The position numbers were made by a program, and so were the translations under genes. Shown piece after piece: positions 44,283 to 54,195 of a DNA stretch of 64,000 nucleotides. Each line of letters begins with the position of its first letter. The stretch's first letter is position 1. The stretch lies in contig NZ_CP054011.1 in NCBI RefSeq assembly GCF_013267595.1, positions 1,564,147 to 1,628,146 of the forward strand, in the 5' to 3' direction. Source of the DNA: Prevotella melaninogenica (lineage in GTDB: Bacteria > Bacteroidota > Bacteroidia > Bacteroidales > Bacteroidaceae). The notes under the pieces are model-generated. The model worked only from the letters and a program-made list of their open reading frames with translations. It searched no databases and was not told the DNA's origin.

Positions 44283-45515
44283 TTAATTCTTACCATTAAC
44301 AGCATCAAGTAAGGCTTTCGCCTCACCTGTCTTCAATTGTACAAGGGCGTTATATGCCTCCTTTACCTTCGCATTATTAGGTTGTGCAACACGTGCTTGA
44401 TACCAGCGATAGATAAGTTCTAAGTCGGCTTGCTGATAGCTTACGCCGGTGAACTTCTGCAACATGAGGAGGTATTTATACCCATACTCCAAGGTTGGTT
44501 CGATAGTAGTTCCCTCGCCATAGTCGTTCCATGTGCTTATTTGCAGATACTTCAGACCTGCCTGTCGGGCTGCATCAAGCTGTCGCTGGAACAACGCTCC
44601 GTTCTCAGCATTGTAGGTTTGATAACCTGTACCGCCCTCACCTTCTTTGTAATAGTCCCAGAAACCAGGCATAGCACCACCTACAAAGCACTTATAACCC
44701 TTAGCTATAGCATAGTTAGGATTAGGATTCACCCATGTATAAACACCTTGTGCATTGTCTGAATAAGTAGCATTATTGACACTACCCATCTTTCCTTCCA
44801 GTACAAGGAACATTGGTTTTGTAGTGAGGATAGAGAAACTACGATACCAGTCTTTTGGCGATTCCATCTGAATAGGACCGAAGTCTAATAACAATGGACG
44901 ACCCTCAACTTTCACATAACTATCATCTTTAAAGAAGTTCTCAGCTAAATAACGTAAGTCCTGACGTACTGTTCCAACCTTATCTGTCACTCCTTCGAGT
45001 GTTCTGTCTTCATAAACGACACTCATCTTGAGCCCTGCACGTTTCAAAGCACGGAAGAGTGCTTCAGTATTCGACTTATGTAAGGCGATAGAATTATCAC
45101 TATTAACGCCATACCAGTCGACCATTACACCGTCTAAGCCGGCATATTTCATCAGCAAACACTGATAATCCAACACAGCCTCATCGCCACTTGCATAAGG
45201 ACCCGTCTGTGGATAATAGTGTGAAGCTATCTGTCTTTTGCCATTAGCATCGGTCTTGTTAGGGTCACAGTTCTTCATTGTCCAGTGGTAACCCCACTTT
45301 CCTTCGTTCTTAGGGTTGGATGTGGTCGTCTCAAACCAAGGCATATAATGTGCATACACCTGCATAGTGTTTGACTTCGTAACGGCAACAGGCACGACTT
45401 GCGTAGTCTGCTGACTGCCTTCAGGCTTCTTAGGTGCACCCTCATAGCTGTCTGCACAAGACGCAAAAAGCAATCCTGAGACAGCTGCAATTGTAAATAC
45501 TAATTTCAACTTCAT
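44283..45515 (-). CDS. GH71/GH99-like endo-glycosidase lipoprotein
   Basis: The start is set at 45513-45515 (MKLKLVFTIAAVSGLLFASC), 410 aa, because the lipobox LFASC then sits at residue 20. A longer frame adds a basic leader with no signal character. The catalytic barrel includes VYAHYMPWFETTTSNP, LDGVMVDWYGVNSD, MSVVYEDRTLEG and WNDYGEGTTIEPT, the pattern of the GH71/GH99-like group. GH71 enzymes cleave alpha-1,3-glucan and GH99 enzymes alpha-mannans; locus context favours a glucanase. The lipobox suggests surface or periplasmic anchoring. It follows SusD after a 494-bp gap that contains the 22-bp array. Confidence 0.75.
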   Translation of the reverse strand: MKLKLVFTIAAVSGLLFASCADSYEGAPKKPEGSQQTTQVVPVAVTKSNTMQVYAHYMPWFETTTSNPKNEGKWGYHWTMKNCDPNKTDANGKRQIASHYYPQTGPYASGDEAVLDYQCLLMKYAGLDGVMVDWYGVNSDNSIALHKSNTEALFRALKRAGLKMSVVYEDRTLEGVTDKVGTVRQDLRYLAENFFKDDSYVKVEGRPLLLDFGPIQMESPKDWYRSFSILTTKPMFLVLEGKMGSVNNATYSDNAQGVYTWVNPNPNYAIAKGYKCFVGGAMPGFWDYYKEGEGGTGYQTYNAENGALFQRQLDAARQAGLKYLQISTWNDYGEGTTIEPTLEYGYKYLLMLQKFTGVSYQQADLELIYRWYQARVAQPNNAKVKEAYNALVQLKTGEAKALLDAVNGKN

Positions 45516-45699
45516 CTTGTTTAATGTTCTCTTAGCTGACTTTCCTATTCCCAAAGCTGGTGCAGAAAGATTCCTACTTCTTATATTGATACCGCTATCC
45601 TACTTTCTGCTGCTATGCAAAAGCTATCCTTTCGTAAGTACAAAGATAAACTTTAAATACCATAAAGAAGAACTTCAACCACATAAAGAGGCATCTTTC

Positions 45700-45794
45700 T
45701 CGAATTATTTTCATGAAGAAAAAGAATTATTTTCATGATAATAAATATTTCTTTTCACGATGAAAAATGTTTTTTTTCATGAAAGTAATTTGCC
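45700..45794 (-). repeat. 22-bp palindromic array, TTTTCATGA family, site D
   Basis: Four cores (CATGA, CATGA, CACGA, CATGA), exact 22-bp spacing, edges CGAATTA and GTAATTTGC. It sits within the polysaccharide utilisation operon between SusD and the GH71/99-like gene. 45795-46009 holds two interleaved short inverted repeats (TAGGTCC/GGACCTA and CCCAATGG/CCATTGGG) and no gene. Confidence 0.93.
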
Positions 45795-46009
45795 ACAGAC
45801 AGCTTTTCTATAGGAGAAAGTCATGTTATTAACTTGATATTACATGGGTTGTTGCATCATAAAAGGGGCTGTTTTCTTAGAAGTAAGTAGGTCCTTTCAT
45901 TCTGTTTAAAACCTATCGAATAAAGCCTTTAAAACCCAATGGCAACTGCATGGACCTAAAATTCCTGCCGTACCATTGGGCATCTTTATAACACTAAACC
46001 CATCAAAAA

Positions 46010-47572
46010 TTAACTTTCGTAGCCAGGATTCTGCTTTAAGTTAGGGTTCTTGCTCAACTCCTCTTGTGGAATTGGATAGATACCTGTATGCTTGTCGGCA
46101 GGATCGGCTGGCTTCTCCCACCACGCTTTGAAGTAAGTTCCAAAGCGGATGTTGGTTGTACGGCGCAAATTCTCAAATACAAACTCGTGCTTCCACTCTG
46201 TGTCAAGATCGTCGAGGGTGAGCGTTGTGAGGTCGTCAAGGCCTGCACGCTTGCGAATCTGATTGATATAAGTGAGTGCTGTTGAGGTGTAACCCAAACG
46301 GAAGTTACACTCTGCTTGCATCATTAAAATCTCTGCATAGCGCATTAGTACCCAGTCGTTGTCGCGCTCCCAAGAGTCATTAGCACTCCATTCGTACTTG
46401 TTCAGACGTGCACCAGCATTCTTAGCGGCATCAGTAAAGTTATCTATCTCCTCCGTATAGTTCAATGGTGAGCCATCATCCATCAGTACTTCAGAACCAT
46501 CCTTAGCACTATATTGCTGACCGATGAGCAGACTTTGGCGACGTACATCCTTCGCATCGAATGATGAGTAGAGTCCAGGCTGTGCGCAGATACCGTTACC
46601 ACACCACTGATAAACGCCAGCTGGATCGAAAGCCAACTTCTGATTATAGTGGTAGGTCATACTTGCAAGATAGTTACCTACGGTTCCCTGCTTGTGATCG
46701 TAAGGTATTGCAAAGATGATTTCAGGAGATTTCTCATTCTGAATAGCGAAACTTGCCTTATAATTTGCAGTCAGCGAATAGCCTTGAACCTTATTACAAG
46801 CATCAAGACAGTCCTGCCAACGAGCCGTACCAGTAAACACCTCGGCATTGAGATAGAGTCGTGCCAAGAGCGTATTGGCTACGTTCTGGGTAAAACGACC
46901 GTAGGTAATGCCAGAAGGCAAGAGTGGGATAATCTCCTTAAGTTCCTTCTCAATGAAGGCAAAGACATCCTTACGCGGAGTATTTGTTGGGAGTTCCTTC
47001 TGCGTGAAGTCGGTCACAACAGGTACGTTTCCAAAGCAGTCGAGCAGGTTGTAATAGTAGTAAGCACGCAAGCCACGCAACTCTGCCTCCACTTTCTGCT
47101 TATCCTCTGTGGTCAGTCCACTCTGTTCTACCTGATAGATGATGGCATTCACCTTTGAAACACCTGTGAAGTTATATCGCCAAACAGAGAGGATACCAGA
47201 GTTCTTAGCGTCCCAGTTGTGGCGTTGGAACTGCTGATAGCGACCACCATCATACCAGTCTGTACCACGGGTTGGGATACATGCTTCATCACTTGAGCAC
47301 TCCTGTGTGAAGAAGACATACTCACAAGTAGGATAACAGATGATACCTGCACCCTCAGGAGTACCTGAACCATAGCCTCGGAGAGTAGCGTAAGCACCTC
47401 CAACGATAGTTGCTACCTCAGAAGAAGTCTTGCCATAGTCATCCTGCGACACCTTATCGTAAAGTTGTTCGTTAAGGTCAGTACAGGAAGCCATTGCTAA
47501 GAGCAGTCCTACTCCTAACCAAGTCTTCCGTCCAGGAAGGATATTTGATATGCTAATATTCAATCGTTTCAT
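46010..47572 (-). CDS. SusD/RagB-family glycan-binding lipoprotein
   Basis: This 520-aa protein has a lipoprotein signal (LLLAMASC, Cys about 30). The SusD alpha-helical TPR-like fold begins LNEQLYDKVSQDDYGKTSSEVATIVGGAYATLRGY, with the family's ELRGLRAYYYYNLLDCFGNVPVVTD block in the middle. The C-terminal end EFVFENLRRTTNIRFG... PIPQEELSKNPNLKQNPGY is standard for SusD. It sits on the cell surface as the lid over its SusC partner and binds the incoming oligosaccharide. It lies 39 bp downstream of SusC. Confidence 0.95.
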   Translation of the reverse strand: MKRLNISISNILPGRKTWLGVGLLLAMASCTDLNEQLYDKVSQDDYGKTSSEVATIVGGAYATLRGYGSGTPEGAGIICYPTCEYVFFTQECSSDEACIPTRGTDWYDGGRYQQFQRHNWDAKNSGILSVWRYNFTGVSKVNAIIYQVEQSGLTTEDKQKVEAELRGLRAYYYYNLLDCFGNVPVVTDFTQKELPTNTPRKDVFAFIEKELKEIIPLLPSGITYGRFTQNVANTLLARLYLNAEVFTGTARWQDCLDACNKVQGYSLTANYKASFAIQNEKSPEIIFAIPYDHKQGTVGNYLASMTYHYNQKLAFDPAGVYQWCGNGICAQPGLYSSFDAKDVRRQSLLIGQQYSAKDGSEVLMDDGSPLNYTEEIDNFTDAAKNAGARLNKYEWSANDSWERDNDWVLMRYAEILMMQAECNFRLGYTSTALTYINQIRKRAGLDDLTTLTLDDLDTEWKHEFVFENLRRTTNIRFGTYFKAWWEKPADPADKHTGIYPIPQEELSKNPNLKQNPGYES

Positions 47573-47611
47573 AATAATTATGTTCTTATAATGTTGAATG
47601 TTACGGTAAGA

Positions 47612-50548
47612 TTAGAAGCCAATGTTCACACCCAATGAGAAAGTGCGTGGTCGTGGATAACTGTTGAAGAAGTCAATACCAGGTGAGTTCAGTACGTTAT
47701 CTGGTACACTTACTTCTGGATCGATACCCTTATAGCCTGTAATACAGAAGAGGTTTTCGCCTGTCACATAGAAACGTAGACGACTAAGACCCATCTTCTT
47801 CACTGCATTCATCGGAACAGAATAACCCAAAGTGATAGACTGTAGACGGAAGAAATCACCATTCTCTATGAAGTAATCAGAGAAAGTTGGATTATCAGTA
47901 ATACCGCTCTTCATGAAGTCGTCGAGGGTGTTCTGTGATGGGAAGCGTGTTGGATCATACATCACCATGCGGCTAACATTCAGTACCTTCTGTCCGAACA
48001 TACCATAAGCAGCTACGCTTGCATCGAAGTCACGCCATGTTGCATTGAGTGAAAGACCAAGGTTCCACTTAGGCATTGCTGAGCCTAAATAGCCTTCTTT
48101 CACCTTTCCATTCTCGTCTTTCTCAAGCATATACTTGCCGTCGTCTGAGATTCCTGTGCAATGAGGACCCCAGAAGGCACCTGCTGGAAAGCCCTCTTTG
48201 ATGACCTGTGCGTAGGTGTTTGACATACCACGAACACTGTGCAATGGACCTGCTTGAAGTCCTACTGCCTGATATTGGTCGTTAGAAAGCTTCGTAATCT
48301 CCTGGTGGTTGTAGGCAAGAGAGAGGTTAGCATCAAGTGTCCAATCCTTCGTACGGACTGCTTTATAACCCAAAGTAAGCTCAAATCCCTTGTTTACTAA
48401 GTCACCAACATTCGCCAACATCGTACCCACAAGGTATGGAGGTTGTGGCACTGGATAAGTCCAAAGGAGGTCGGAAGTCTTCTTATAGTAAAGTTCTAAC
48501 GTACCATTCAATCTATTGTATAGAGAGAAATCAACACCAAGGTTCCACTGTGCTGTTGACTCCCATTTGAGGTCAGGGTTAGGGTTTTGAATCTGTGTGT
48601 AGGAGTTCTTCCATGTTCCCGTAGTCCCATCGTAGTAGGCAGAACCTGCTGCAGAGAGGATAGAAAGCGACTTATATTCGCCAATACCATTCTGATTACC
48701 AGTCACACCGAAGCCTGCACGAAGCTTTAAGTTGTCGAGCCACTCACGTGTTGAAGCCATGAAAGGTTCTTCAGAGATACGCCAAGCCAAAGAAAGAGAA
48801 GGGAATACGCCCCACTTATGGTGCTGACCGAAGCGAGAAGAACCATCATTACGCAGCGTAGCAGTAAGCATATAGCAGTCCATCAGGCTGTAGTTCACAC
48901 GACCAAAGAACGAAATGAGTTTTGATTCACCCTTATAAGAACCCACATCTCCCTGTCTGTGGTCTGTTCCTGCACCTAAGTTGTTATATCCGAAAGCATC
49001 AGAATCAAAGCCAGAGCGTGTTGAGCTGAAGCCTTCATAGGTGTTATCGAGGTAAGAATAACCACCCATAAGATTCAAATGGTGGATGTCTGCGAACTTT
49101 TTATCGTATGTTAAGTAAAGTTCTAACTGCTTATTTGTATAGTCATCATAGATTCTTTGACCCCATCCATGCTCACTCTGTCCCTCCATTCGAGCGTAAG
49201 TAGGCTTGTATAAGCCCGACTTAACAGAGTTGAATTCATAGGATGTATTGACCGTAGCAACCAATCCTTCGAGGAGAGAAAGCTCTGCCTTCAAGTAGCC
49301 TAAGAAGCGATGACGTTTGTGATCTTCAGTTCTGTTATTGTTTAACTCAACTGGATTCTCAGTGTTAGTACCATTGAATTGAGCATAACTGCCGTCTTGA
49401 TTATAGACAGGGAAGGTTGGTTGAAGGTTAGTCATGCGTTCAAAGATACGGTTATCGACTGGATGCCAACTGTCAAAGTTGGTATTGATGCCCTCATCCA
49501 AGCGTAAACGACCATTCATTCCAGTCTGATAAGCAGAGAGAGAACCAGCAAGTCGGTTCATAGTATTGTTCTTAATGACACCTTCATTATTGTTATAAGT
49601 GAAGCTGGCACGGTATCCATGCTTCTTCTTTGACGATGAGAAGTTGATATTATGCCCATGAGAGATAGCCGTACGCATAAGTTCTTTCTGCCAGTCGGTG
49701 CTTGCTCCGAAGTCTAAAGCACTCATATTACCTGTTGAACGAACATAACTACGCCACTGATTTGCCGATAGTAAGTCGAGTGTTTTGGCTGCAGAAGCTA
49801 AGGCAACATAGCCATTATACTGAACAGTATTCACCTCAGTGTCTGAACCTTGACGATTGGTAGTGATGATGATAACACCATTTGCACCACGAGAACCATA
49901 GATAGCCGCAGCAGAGGCGTCCTTAAGAATATCCATGCTGACAATCTCTGAAGGTTGAACAGAGTTGATATCAACACCTGGAATACCATCTACAACAACC
50001 AACGGACCATTACTTGCCGACAAAGACGTACCACCACGAAGACGGATAGAAGCACCAGACTCAACAGCTCCAGAGCTTTGTACGATAGAAAGACCAGCCA
50101 CCTTACCCTGCAACAACTGCTCAGTAGAGGTGATAACACCCTGTTTCATATCCTTAGAATTGACTGAGGCAATGGCACCCGTAAGGTCGCTCTTGCGCAT
50201 CTTACCGTATCCGACGCCCACGATAGTCACCTCATCAAGTGTCTTGGCATCCTCTTCCATCACGATTTTCAAGCCTTTTCCTGCCTGCACATTACGACTT
50301 GTATAGCCTACATAGGTGATTTCTAGCATATCACCTTGTCGGCACTGGATAGTGAAATTACCATCAATATCAGTGATAGCACCCACCTTACCGCCTACAA
50401 CACTCACCGAAGCGCCAATAAGTGGCTCATGACCGCTATCAGATACCGTACCAGTAGCAGTGAAGTCCTGTGCTGATACCTGACTACAGAACATCATCAA
50501 CGCAAAGAGGATGAGTCTCGATAGTTTATTTTTTATTGTTAGTTTCAT
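47612..50548 (-). CDS. SusC-family TonB-dependent oligosaccharide transporter
   Basis: The start is set at 50546-50548 (MKLTIKNKLSRLILFALMMF...), 978 aa with a good signal peptide ending SAQ. A longer frame to 50590 lacks signal features. Domain order: carboxypeptidase-regulatory-like (about 28-105), TonB-box-like DEVTIVGVGYG, plug with the SusC signature MDILKDASAAAIYGSRG, and the C-terminal beta-barrel ending FSLGVNIGF. It imports oligosaccharides captured by the adjacent SusD, energised by TonB. The class is clear; the substrate is inferred from the enzymes of the locus. Confidence 0.96.
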   Translation of the reverse strand: MKLTIKNKLSRLILFALMMFCSQVSAQDFTATGTVSDSGHEPLIGASVSVVGGKVGAITDIDGNFTIQCRQGDMLEITYVGYTSRNVQAGKGLKIVMEEDAKTLDEVTIVGVGYGKMRKSDLTGAIASVNSKDMKQGVITSTEQLLQGKVAGLSIVQSSGAVESGASIRLRGGTSLSASNGPLVVVDGIPGVDINSVQPSEIVSMDILKDASAAAIYGSRGANGVIIITTNRQGSDTEVNTVQYNGYVALASAAKTLDLLSANQWRSYVRSTGNMSALDFGASTDWQKELMRTAISHGHNINFSSSKKKHGYRASFTYNNNEGVIKNNTMNRLAGSLSAYQTGMNGRLRLDEGINTNFDSWHPVDNRIFERMTNLQPTFPVYNQDGSYAQFNGTNTENPVELNNNRTEDHKRHRFLGYLKAELSLLEGLVATVNTSYEFNSVKSGLYKPTYARMEGQSEHGWGQRIYDDYTNKQLELYLTYDKKFADIHHLNLMGGYSYLDNTYEGFSSTRSGFDSDAFGYNNLGAGTDHRQGDVGSYKGESKLISFFGRVNYSLMDCYMLTATLRNDGSSRFGQHHKWGVFPSLSLAWRISEEPFMASTREWLDNLKLRAGFGVTGNQNGIGEYKSLSILSAAGSAYYDGTTGTWKNSYTQIQNPNPDLKWESTAQWNLGVDFSLYNRLNGTLELYYKKTSDLLWTYPVPQPPYLVGTMLANVGDLVNKGFELTLGYKAVRTKDWTLDANLSLAYNHQEITKLSNDQYQAVGLQAGPLHSVRGMSNTYAQVIKEGFPAGAFWGPHCTGISDDGKYMLEKDENGKVKEGYLGSAMPKWNLGLSLNATWRDFDASVAAYGMFGQKVLNVSRMVMYDPTRFPSQNTLDDFMKSGITDNPTFSDYFIENGDFFRLQSITLGYSVPMNAVKKMGLSRLRFYVTGENLFCITGYKGIDPEVSVPDNVLNSPGIDFFNSYPRPRTFSLGVNIGF

Positions 50549-50607
50549 AGATTTTAATGCTTTTATGGATTGAATAAGACGAGGAATCATTCTCTCCTCT
50601 TCCGTTA

Positions 50608-51828
50608 TTAATCAGCCACAACGAGCGGTATTGTTGATGTAACAACCGTCTTATCGTGCTGATCCTTTACTGTTACCTTCAGTTCAGAAGCTTCCACACC
50701 CTGCAACTCCTTGTTCAAGTCGAGTGTTGCCTCACGCTTATCGCGCACGCCAGGCATAGTACCAGTAATCGTCTTTGTACCTGCCACGATAGTATATTTC
50801 AAGTCACCAGCCGTACGCTCATTGTATTCACGCGTCAACGTAAGGATGTCCTTACTGCTTAGACGTGTTGGGAAATAAGAGAAAACAGGGTCTGGATAAG
50901 GAGTAGCCGTACCAGCCTTCTGCTTTTGATCACCACTATTCACACCCCACTGGTTAGCTCCTGCAGCATCCTTAATGACCTTTATGATAAGATAAGTCAT
51001 ATTTTCAAGCTGAAAAGCTGCCTTTTCATCGGGATCAGCAAGGATGGTTGGCTTGTCTGCCTGCCCTGCATCTTGTGGGTTATAAGCATAGTATTCACTT
51101 GGAACACCTACATTCCAAACGTACAAACCATTAGAAAGTTTCTTCAAACCAGTCTTTGCCAACACTGCAGGACGCCATACATCCAAGGTCTGTTGTACGG
51201 TCCAATCGTTCAAACCTGAGTGTGCAGCAAACTCTACGAAGTCGGCATCTTTTGCCAATTCTGTCAATGTCTTCTCACCTAACTTATAGACATCAGGATT
51301 GAAAACTACCGTCAAAGGCTCGTCTAAGGTGAACTTATCGGTGAAACCCTTATCTTTCTTGCCACTGAAGAAACGGATTCCATCACCTGATTTCTTAAAC
51401 TCCTTGAACTCAGAACGGCTGTCAGGAGCTGCGAAAACACCCGACCATATACTACCATCTTTCGTCTTCAGACGCTGCCAAAAGCCTGGCCATGCATCAT
51501 CTTCAAACTTTGAAACATCGCTGTTAAAGTACTGTGTTGGTACCATTGTCTTCTTATAGATGTTGTTACCAACGTATTCCAACTTCGCAAAGTCAGACGA
51601 ATTGCCACCATGACCAGCATCTGGCTCAGTTGGCTGCCATGCCCATAGATAGAGGTCAACACCCTCCTGAAAACCGACATCAGTCAAATCATAATAGAAA
51701 GTAACCTCTTCATCAGCCGTGAAGACAGCAGGAACTGTCCAGCACTTTGGTGCCTTCGGTAGTTCTACACCATCAGCAAACAATGCCAAGGGGAACAAGC
51801 ACATCAATGCAAATAATATCTTCTTCAT
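50608..51828 (-). CDS. Secreted protein of the SusCD operon, function unknown
   Basis: This 406-aa protein has a signal peptide (about 1-19, ending FADG) and no lipobox. It is beta-rich. The N-terminal part (about 20-150) opens PAVFTADEEVTFYYDLTDVGF with aromatic-rich VDLYLWAWQPTEPD, and a related-looking segment TLDEPLTVVFNPDVYKLG follows at about 165. Two similar beta-sandwich modules with exposed Trp/Tyr would suit glycan binding (SusE/F-like role), but I cannot assign a family. The position between the lipoprotein and SusC supports a glycan-handling role. Confidence 0.7.
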   Translation of the reverse strand: MKKILFALMCLFPLALFADGVELPKAPKCWTVPAVFTADEEVTFYYDLTDVGFQEGVDLYLWAWQPTEPDAGHGGNSSDFAKLEYVGNNIYKKTMVPTQYFNSDVSKFEDDAWPGFWQRLKTKDGSIWSGVFAAPDSRSEFKEFKKSGDGIRFFSGKKDKGFTDKFTLDEPLTVVFNPDVYKLGEKTLTELAKDADFVEFAAHSGLNDWTVQQTLDVWRPAVLAKTGLKKLSNGLYVWNVGVPSEYYAYNPQDAGQADKPTILADPDEKAAFQLENMTYLIIKVIKDAAGANQWGVNSGDQKQKAGTATPYPDPVFSYFPTRLSSKDILTLTREYNERTAGDLKYTIVAGTKTITGTMPGVRDKREATLDLNKELQGVEASELKVTVKDQHDKTVVTSTIPLVVAD

Positions 51829-51963
51829 ATTGATTCTGTTATTTTAGGGGAGTTAGGAAGTAATAAAGTAAGATGGTAACTTATAGGAAAGTCCTACAAA
51901 AAGAAGACTTTGAAACTTTGATAAGCCCAAGAGAATAAGTACTGAAACTTCCACGCTCCGAAA

Positions 51964-52470
51964 TTACTTAACCGCCTGTGTCAAATTGTAAGTGTAAGAA
52001 ACAAAAGGCTGGCCGTTTGTCTTGCGTGTCAAACGATATTCCAGTGTCTTCGTATTACCCGGCACAGCCGTTACAGTGAGTGCAGTCTCAGCCTTTCCGT
52101 CATTGAGAAGGAGCCGACTTGGCGTGTTATCACTCTTTGTGAAATTGTAATCCATCTTCCATGTGCCACTTGTAGGCAACAAGAGTGGTGCACTACCTTC
52201 TACCGTGAAGGTTGATGGATTACCAGCCTCATCTTGGTTTAGATTGATGACAAACGTGTCAAAATCGAGTAGGTCTGTCAATGTCTTTGTACGAGCATTC
52301 GCCTCATCAGTCTGCACAACAGAATTAACAACCCACTTACCGCCAATCTTTTCACTTAGCGTTATCGGTGCTGTAAAACTTCCGTCATCAACTGTAGAAC
52401 ATCCCGTGAACGCCATTGCCGTAGAAAAGAGTAGTCCAATAGCGAACAAATTACCTCTGATTGTTCTCAT
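51964..52470 (-). CDS. DUF5004-like lipoprotein, first gene of SusCD operon
   Basis: This 168-aa protein has a lipoprotein signal (FTGCS, Cys about 24) and a lipocalin-like beta-barrel core. The features IGGKWVVNSVVQTDEANARTKTLTDLLDFDTFVINLN and PTSGTWKMDYNF resemble the DUF5004 family, often found next to SusCD pairs. It may be a surface glycan-binding accessory. It begins the operon. The IS4 copy ends 70 bp upstream, at the operon's -7 box. Confidence 0.78.
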   Translation of the reverse strand: MRTIRGNLFAIGLLFSTAMAFTGCSTVDDGSFTAPITLSEKIGGKWVVNSVVQTDEANARTKTLTDLLDFDTFVINLNQDEAGNPSTFTVEGSAPLLLPTSGTWKMDYNFTKSDNTPSRLLLNDGKAETALTVTAVPGNTKTLEYRLTRKTNGQPFVSYTYNLTQAVK

Positions 52471-52527
52471 AGTGAATCTTGTTTTTAGTTATTGAAAATT
52501 TATTTTTGTTGATTATTTCTTTATTGG

Positions 52528-52535
52528 CAAAGTTA
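52528..52535 (-). promoter_or_regulatory. -7 box of the SusCD operon, now abutted by the IS
   Basis: The minus strand reads TAACTTTG, 58 bp before the ATG at 52470. The IS target duplication (52533-52539) overlaps it, and the IS begins 5 bp further upstream. The original -33 region is therefore 1.66 kb away at about 54205-54230. Confidence 0.7.
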
Positions 52536-52539
52536 GTTA

Positions 52540-54195
52540 CTAAAGTTTCCCACCCCTCTATTTCATGGGTATTTCAACCAAACTGCTTTGCGAATACCCA
52601 TGAACGTGAGCCGTTAACACTTGTCTAAAATATGTTTACGGTTGTGAGCTTTTCTTGTTGCCTGTCTTCCAATGCTTGGACCATAATCTCAAAGTTGTTC
52701 CGCATTGCTGAGTCGGTGACTATTAACTGCCCTATCTCACTAACAGAGAACCCAAGAACGTCACAAAGAGCAGCAAGCAATCTCTCTATGCAATTCAGCA
52801 CACGATGCCATAACGTAAGTGCCATGACATCATCTTCCATGTCAGCAAACAATTCACCCATGGTCTCATACTCTGACATCCGTTTTTCTAACGACATCAC
52901 GATATATGTAATGTAGCAGAGCGTTGCATCAGCAATCTGACCATCAAAGTCTCTCCCCATGTATGAGCCGAGTCCGAGATGTCCTTTTGTCTCCTTGTTG
53001 ACCACTTCAATGTTCCATCGTATCTGGTATAACTCGAAGGCACGCACAAAGCTCATCGATAGATCCGTACTAAGCATGATGTTCCAAGTCTGTCGACGCC
53101 CATATTTAATCAGGTATATCCTGACTGGTATATTCCCCAGACAGCCCCTCAACTCAATGTACTGACACTTGTACTTCCGGCAGCATTTGGTACGTCTTGC
53201 ATACATTGCTACGAGCTCAGCAGCATTGTGTCGCTTATTCTCCACAAAGTACTTTGTCTTTCCCATCTTTGCAAGACCAATGTAGTGTATAGCTCCGTTG
53301 CCTACTCTCCTGATTTCCTCAATGAACTTCTCACAGGCAAACCAACTATCCGCCAAGGCATAATGGGGATGAATACCTCTCTTCCACATGCGCTGGAGCA
53401 TCCTTATGGCGGAGTCCATCTTGCTCATACCGCATTCTTGATTCCGCTCATACGCTGGGCTCTCTTTCATGCGTCTCTTGGAGAATCTGCTGCGGAGTGC
53501 CTTCTTGCCAAGTCCGCCGTCCCCTTTCTTTCCTAATTCCTCATGGATGGAGAAGTCGAACGGCAGAGAGGACTTACCATCGAAGAACAGGCACAAAAGA
53601 AGCTTGTAGCCTAAGACATAGTTCATTCGTACATGGTCGAAAACCTTGGTAATATGCTCAAACTTCCTACCAGTCTTTTCCAAGGTTGTATCGTCAAATA
53701 TAACACAGGAGTTCTCGCTCTCTGTCTGAATGCCATTCTTACGGAGAATGCATTCAAAACGAAGAACAGTATAGCTAAGCAAACGACGCCAATTCATTGC
53801 CTGCCTGACCATCATACGATAATAGCAGTTCTTTCCAGTGGTGAGAAGATGGTAGAAATTCTTCTTGTATATGGAGTGTATCGTCTCACCATTAATACGG
53901 AAAAGACAAAGGGAAAGAATCTGTTGAACAGCAGAGATACCATCGTGTTTCTCCAAAGAAAGCCTACAGAGCAGACGTCCAAAACCAAATTTTGAGAAAA
54001 GTGAGAGAATATCGCTACTCATCTTACTTTTAACACTTAAAAGCTTGGATATCTCGCTTAAATTGTCTAATTTTGCATCCATAACAGTTACTCTTTAATT
54101 TGTTGATAATCAATGTAATAAAGCACTACAAAGTTACCAATAATTATTGAGAAACTGTTATTTTAAGCCAACTTTTTGAGGGTGGGAAACTTTAG
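52540..54195 (-). mobile_element. IS4-family insertion sequence, copy 2 (1656 bp)
   Basis: Same length, ends and transposase as the copy at 1162-2817. It is flanked by a 7-bp target duplication TTAGTTA (52533-52539 and 54196-54202). It is oriented with its transposase reading toward the SusCD operon. Its own 12-bp hairpin (52562-52573 with 52593-52604) lies between the transposase stop and the operon and may limit read-through. Confidence 0.96.
52625..54082 (-). CDS. IS4-family transposase (copy 2)
   Basis: 485 aa, with a translation identical to the copy at 1247-2704 (catalytic D130, D245, Y352-R355-E359-K366). It is intact and probably active or very recently active, given two identical copies 51 kb apart. 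Confidence 0.95.
   Translation of the reverse strand: MDAKLDNLSEISKLLSVKSKMSSDILSLFSKFGFGRLLCRLSLEKHDGISAVQQILSLCLFRINGETIHSIYKKNFYHLLTTGKNCYYRMMVRQAMNWRRLLSYTVLRFECILRKNGIQTESENSCVIFDDTTLEKTGRKFEHITKVFDHVRMNYVLGYKLLLCLFFDGKSSLPFDFSIHEELGKKGDGGLGKKALRSRFSKRRMKESPAYERNQECGMSKMDSAIRMLQRMWKRGIHPHYALADSWFACEKFIEEIRRVGNGAIHYIGLAKMGKTKYFVENKRHNAAELVAMYARRTKCCRKYKCQYIELRGCLGNIPVRIYLIKYGRRQTWNIMLSTDLSMSFVRAFELYQIRWNIEVVNKETKGHLGLGSYMGRDFDGQIADATLCYITYIVMSLEKRMSEYETMGELFADMEDDVMALTLWHRVLNCIERLLAALCDVLGFSVSEIGQLIVTDSAMRNNFEIMVQALEDRQQEKLTTVNIF

Noticed and set aside
19141..45794. The 22-bp arrays as CRISPR arrays
   Set aside because: Units are contiguous with no spacers, units differ from each other, and no cas genes are present.
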